Source of the DNA: Candidatus Komeilibacteria bacterium RIFCSPHIGHO2_01_FULL_52_14
Lineage (GTDB): Bacteria > Patescibacteriota > Patescibacteriia > UBA1558 > 2-01-FULL-52-15
DNA length: 15,472 nt
Assembly: GCA_001818365.1 (NCBI GenBank)
Contig: MHKK01000061.1
Location: forward strand, 1-15,472
Reading direction: 5' to 3'
Below, piece after piece: positions 13,385 to 15,472 of the stretch (position 1 is the first letter of the stretch; each line of letters opens with the position of its first letter). The translations under genes and the position numbers were made by a program. The notes under the pieces were generated by a model that worked only from the letters and a program-made list of their open reading frames with translations, made no database searches and was not told the origin of the DNA.

Positions 13385-14478
13385 TGTTCGGTACTGAAGC
13401 GAATGGTGCGTTTTTTTTGCTGCACGAGCATCAAGTAGCGCCACGCATCTTCAAGAAGGTTGAATGAATCTTCATGGAACCCGGTAATAAACAGGAACCA
13501 GACAAAGCCGCGCGCGGAGTTCCAGGCCTGGTACAGATTGATGCGCTGGAATTCGGTGTCGGATAATTCCGTGATTTTTTTACCAAAGTATTTTTCAACG
13601 AAGCTCACGCGCATCGCCTCAAGTTCCGGTACACCGTAAAATTCGAGCGCCATAAAATGAAGCTGCTGTACAAAGCTCCCGATGTCGCGGAGCTGGTCCC
13701 CGATGGCGAGGTCGGTAAAATCGATCATGGTAAGAGTACCCGTCGTCAGATCGTCGGTGATGATATTTTCGGGGTGATAGTCGCCGTACACAAGGCCCGG
13801 AGTGTAGGTTGTTTTGAGCGAGTCCTCAAGCGAGAGAAACGTTTCAAAAAATTTTTCCAGAAGCGCCACTCGCTCCGGCCACGTACGCTGTACCTCGGTG
13901 ATGAGATTCTCGAGCGTCGGGTTCATGTTTTTGGAATCGAAGGTGGAGAAGCGCGCACGATTATGCTCGGGCAATTTGAACGTGTGGAATTTTTTTAACC
14001 AGCCGGCTGCACGAGACATGAGATTTTCCAGCATCGGCGGCCGCGTGCCTTGCTTCATATATTGCAAAAGATTTTTGCCTTCAATCCCTTCATAGATGAG
14101 CGCCTTTGTCTCGGGCAGGTATGCAAGCGGCCGGATCGCGATGAAATTTCCCCGGTTAAATCCGTTGTTATCGAGCAGCTTCATATTATTGTAGGCGAGC
14201 AAGCGGGACTCATCGGTATGCGAGCTGTAAATCAGATATTTCGTTATTTTTACGCCCGTTTTCGTGCTCCCCGTTATGTAGTACCCGTAAATAAAAGTAC
14301 TGTGTTTTTTACCGACCCGGCGTTTATAAATGTCATGCCGGACCTTATCGATGCGGGTGACTTCGGGAAAGTATTTTTGTACCACCCCGACCATGAGAGA
14401 ATCCACATAGTGGTGGTCAAGCCCCTTGTTCACGAAGCTCTTTTGTATGAGCGCTTTATAGGCCTCAGGCGTGTCCAT
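13381..14478 (-). CDS. APH / choline-kinase-like phosphotransferase
   Basis: This 365-residue protein has a protein-kinase-like fold of the aminoglycoside phosphotransferase superfamily. The C-terminal lobe shows the catalytic loop VYGDYHPENII (230-240), with Asp233 and Asn238, and the metal-binding MIDFTDLAIGDQLRDIG (251-267). Tyr231 replaces the His that usually opens this loop. The N-terminal lobe (to about 130) has Lys-rich strands ending in ALIYEGIEGKNLLQY (126-140), typical of the hinge. The start is the ATG at 14478, which overlaps the end of the GH57 frame by 14 bases; the long frame further upstream (to 14937) is the shadow of GH57. Placed between GH57 and a pyruvyl transferase, it probably phosphorylates a sugar or glycan precursor rather than an antibiotic; that is inference. 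Confidence 0.87.
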   Translation of the reverse strand: MDTPEAYKALIQKSFVNKGLDHHYVDSLMVGVVQKYFPEVTRIDKVRHDIYKRRVGKKHSTFIYGYYITGSTKTGVKITKYLIYSSHTDESRLLAYNNMKLLDNNGFNRGNFIAIRPLAYLPETKALIYEGIEGKNLLQYMKQGTRPPMLENLMSRAAGWLKKFHTFKLPEHNRARFSTFDSKNMNPTLENLITEVQRTWPERVALLEKFFETFLSLEDSLKTTYTPGLVYGDYHPENIITDDLTTGTLTMIDFTDLAIGDQLRDIGSFVQQLHFMALEFYGVPELEAMRVSFVEKYFGKKITELSDTEFQRINLYQAWNSARGFVWFLFITGFHEDSFNLLEDAWRYLMLVQQKKRTIRFSTEQ

Positions 14479-15472
14479 AGATTTTCCAATGTTTCTCCCA
14501 CACATCCTGCATGAGATCGGAGTACATTCTCTCTCCCCGTATTTTTTCTCGGGCGCCGAGCTTTTCAATCGAGCGAACGCTTTTGATAAGCTCGGTGGCG
14601 CCGTGTTCAATCTCATCGGGGCTCCATCCGATCGAAGCAAAAGCGGAGGTTTTGATCTCGGATGCCCACCACCAGCTGCATGAGGCAAGGCCGCGGTCAA
14701 GATGCCAACGGGCCCAGGAATGGTTCGGATCCCCTGCATGCTCGTCGACAGCGGCGATTGCAAAATGGGCCAGATGCCAGAGTTTTTTATGGATCGGGTT
14801 GCTGCTGTTGTACCAGATACTAAAGGCGTTGTTATGCTTGAGCTGGCGTCTGCGTGTTTCCCAGGATGCCTGTTGCAGATAAATAGGGCTGGCTTCATGA
14901 AGCCCTTGTATGTATTCGGAGATTTGTACCGTTTCAACGTGTTTTGATCGGAGAACGCGGATCAGGTGTTCCTGCCAGTCCTTATGGAAATGGCCGTACA
15001 GCTCTCCGTCCGTCGCGGTGATGATGTAATCCGGGCAGTTATTTTTTTTGAGTGCCGTATGGATGGCTTCCGGAGGGTAGGACCGGGAGAATTTCCGGTT
15101 TCTGAAGACGATCGTGAGTCCGGTGCGGCGATCAAGATATTTCTTTTCGGGCTGAGGAGGCAGTTTAGAACTGCGGGGATCCAGGATAAGCCATCGGTAA
15201 CCGAGTTTTTTTATGATACCGCCGAGCTGATGCGTGTAGGCCATCTCCGGGATAAAGAAACCCGCCGGCTTAACTCCCTGAAAGTTTTTTTTCAGAATTT
15301 TTTCCTGTAGCTGAATTTGATGAATAATCTATTTTTCAGGGAGAGGAGGCAGGAACGCGTGCGAATATGCCGAACCGGTGAGTTCGATCTGACCGCGTGC
15401 GACGAGCCGTGCAAGGTCGCGGACAATCGCCGTATATCCGAGCGCTTCAAATTGATCCAGGAGCGTACCGGC
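14465..15472 (-). pseudogene. Glycoside hydrolase family 57 gene, 3' part, interrupted by in-frame TAG and cut by window edge
   Basis: Read leftward, one frame shows GH57 motifs on both sides of a TAG at 15331-15329. Before it stand LTGSAYSHAFLPPLPEK and other conserved N-terminal text. After it come QLQEKILKKNF, the nucleophile motif GFFIPEMAY and the acid/base motif ATDGELYGHFH. GH57 enzymes include alpha-amylases, 4-alpha-glucanotransferases and branching enzymes. The TAG replaces one codon without shifting the frame; one base change from GAG (Glu) would restore it. The first ATG after the TAG (15244) begins immediately after the nucleophile Glu, so a restart there would give an inactive 259-residue piece. 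The gene may be a fresh pseudogene, a sequencing error or a read-through case. It is the first visible gene of the operon leading to the kinase-like, pyruvyl transferase-family and PHP genes. Confidence 0.8.

Noticed and set aside
14479..14937. Long leftward extension of the kinase-like frame to an ATG at 14937, adding 153 residues
   Set aside because: The added residues are low-quality, Pro/Ser-rich text lying opposite conserved GH57 sequence in another frame. The kinase fold begins after the ATG at 14478.
15329..15331. Reassigned TAG codon explaining the open GH57 frame
   Set aside because: TAG ends the GalT-like gene and the repeat protein at sensible places, and no tRNA with a CTA anticodon is seen.
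1..15472. CRISPR arrays, insertion sequences, toxin-antitoxin or phage genes
   Set aside because: No regularly spaced repeats, transposase or integrase motifs, or recognisable defence genes were found on either strand.

Overview
The window looks like chromosomal DNA of a Patescibacteria (Candidate Phyla Radiation, probably Parcubacteria-like) genome. This is inference from style rather than a marker gene. Genes are short and tightly packed with ATGA start-stop overlaps. Shine-Dalgarno sites are nearly absent, and several genes start about 11 bases after a -10 box, suggesting leaderless mRNAs. Gene content is dominated by glycan enzymes, with a PHP-domain protein and small repeat or single-pass membrane proteins of kinds often seen in that group. 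Codon use is standard: TAG ends at least two intact genes here (the repeat protein at 3242 and the GalT-like gene at 3267).

Left part (1-3242). A partial class A penicillin-binding protein gene runs leftward off the edge. Divergent from it is tyrS (tyrosyl-tRNA synthetase) with a clear promoter at its start codon. Then comes a 440-base stretch without protein genes. It holds GC-rich palindromes, two leftward terminators, and a leftward tRNA-like gene with its own promoter and terminator but an abnormal anticodon arm and acceptor stem. An acidic protein with internal GP-x-x-G repeats follows.

Middle (3267-7485). A leftward two-gene unit encodes glycogen synthase (glgA) and an unusual GalT-family nucleotidyltransferase, coupled by ATGA. 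A short helical protein with its own terminator and a single-pass membrane protein follow on the + strand.

Right part (7486-15472), all leftward. A GH57 glycoside hydrolase (interrupted by an in-frame TAG and cut by the window edge), an APH-like kinase, a polysaccharide pyruvyl transferase-family protein and a PHP-domain phosphoesterase form one overlapping operon. After a strong hairpin comes a second ATGA-coupled operon: a membrane GT2 glycosyltransferase and two paralogous GT4 glycosyltransferases. Just beyond this second operon lies a 114-base remnant of the 3' end of the PHP gene, encoding 36 of the same 37 final residues with about 14% base divergence. The glycosyltransferase operon is therefore bracketed by direct repeats of the PHP 3' end, which points to insertion or duplication at that gene.

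Together the genes suggest envelope and storage polysaccharide work: alpha-glucan synthesis and turnover (glgA, the GalT-like protein, GH57) and assembly of a surface glycan (GT2, two GT4s, pyruvyl transferase, kinase). Substrates cannot be read from the sequence.
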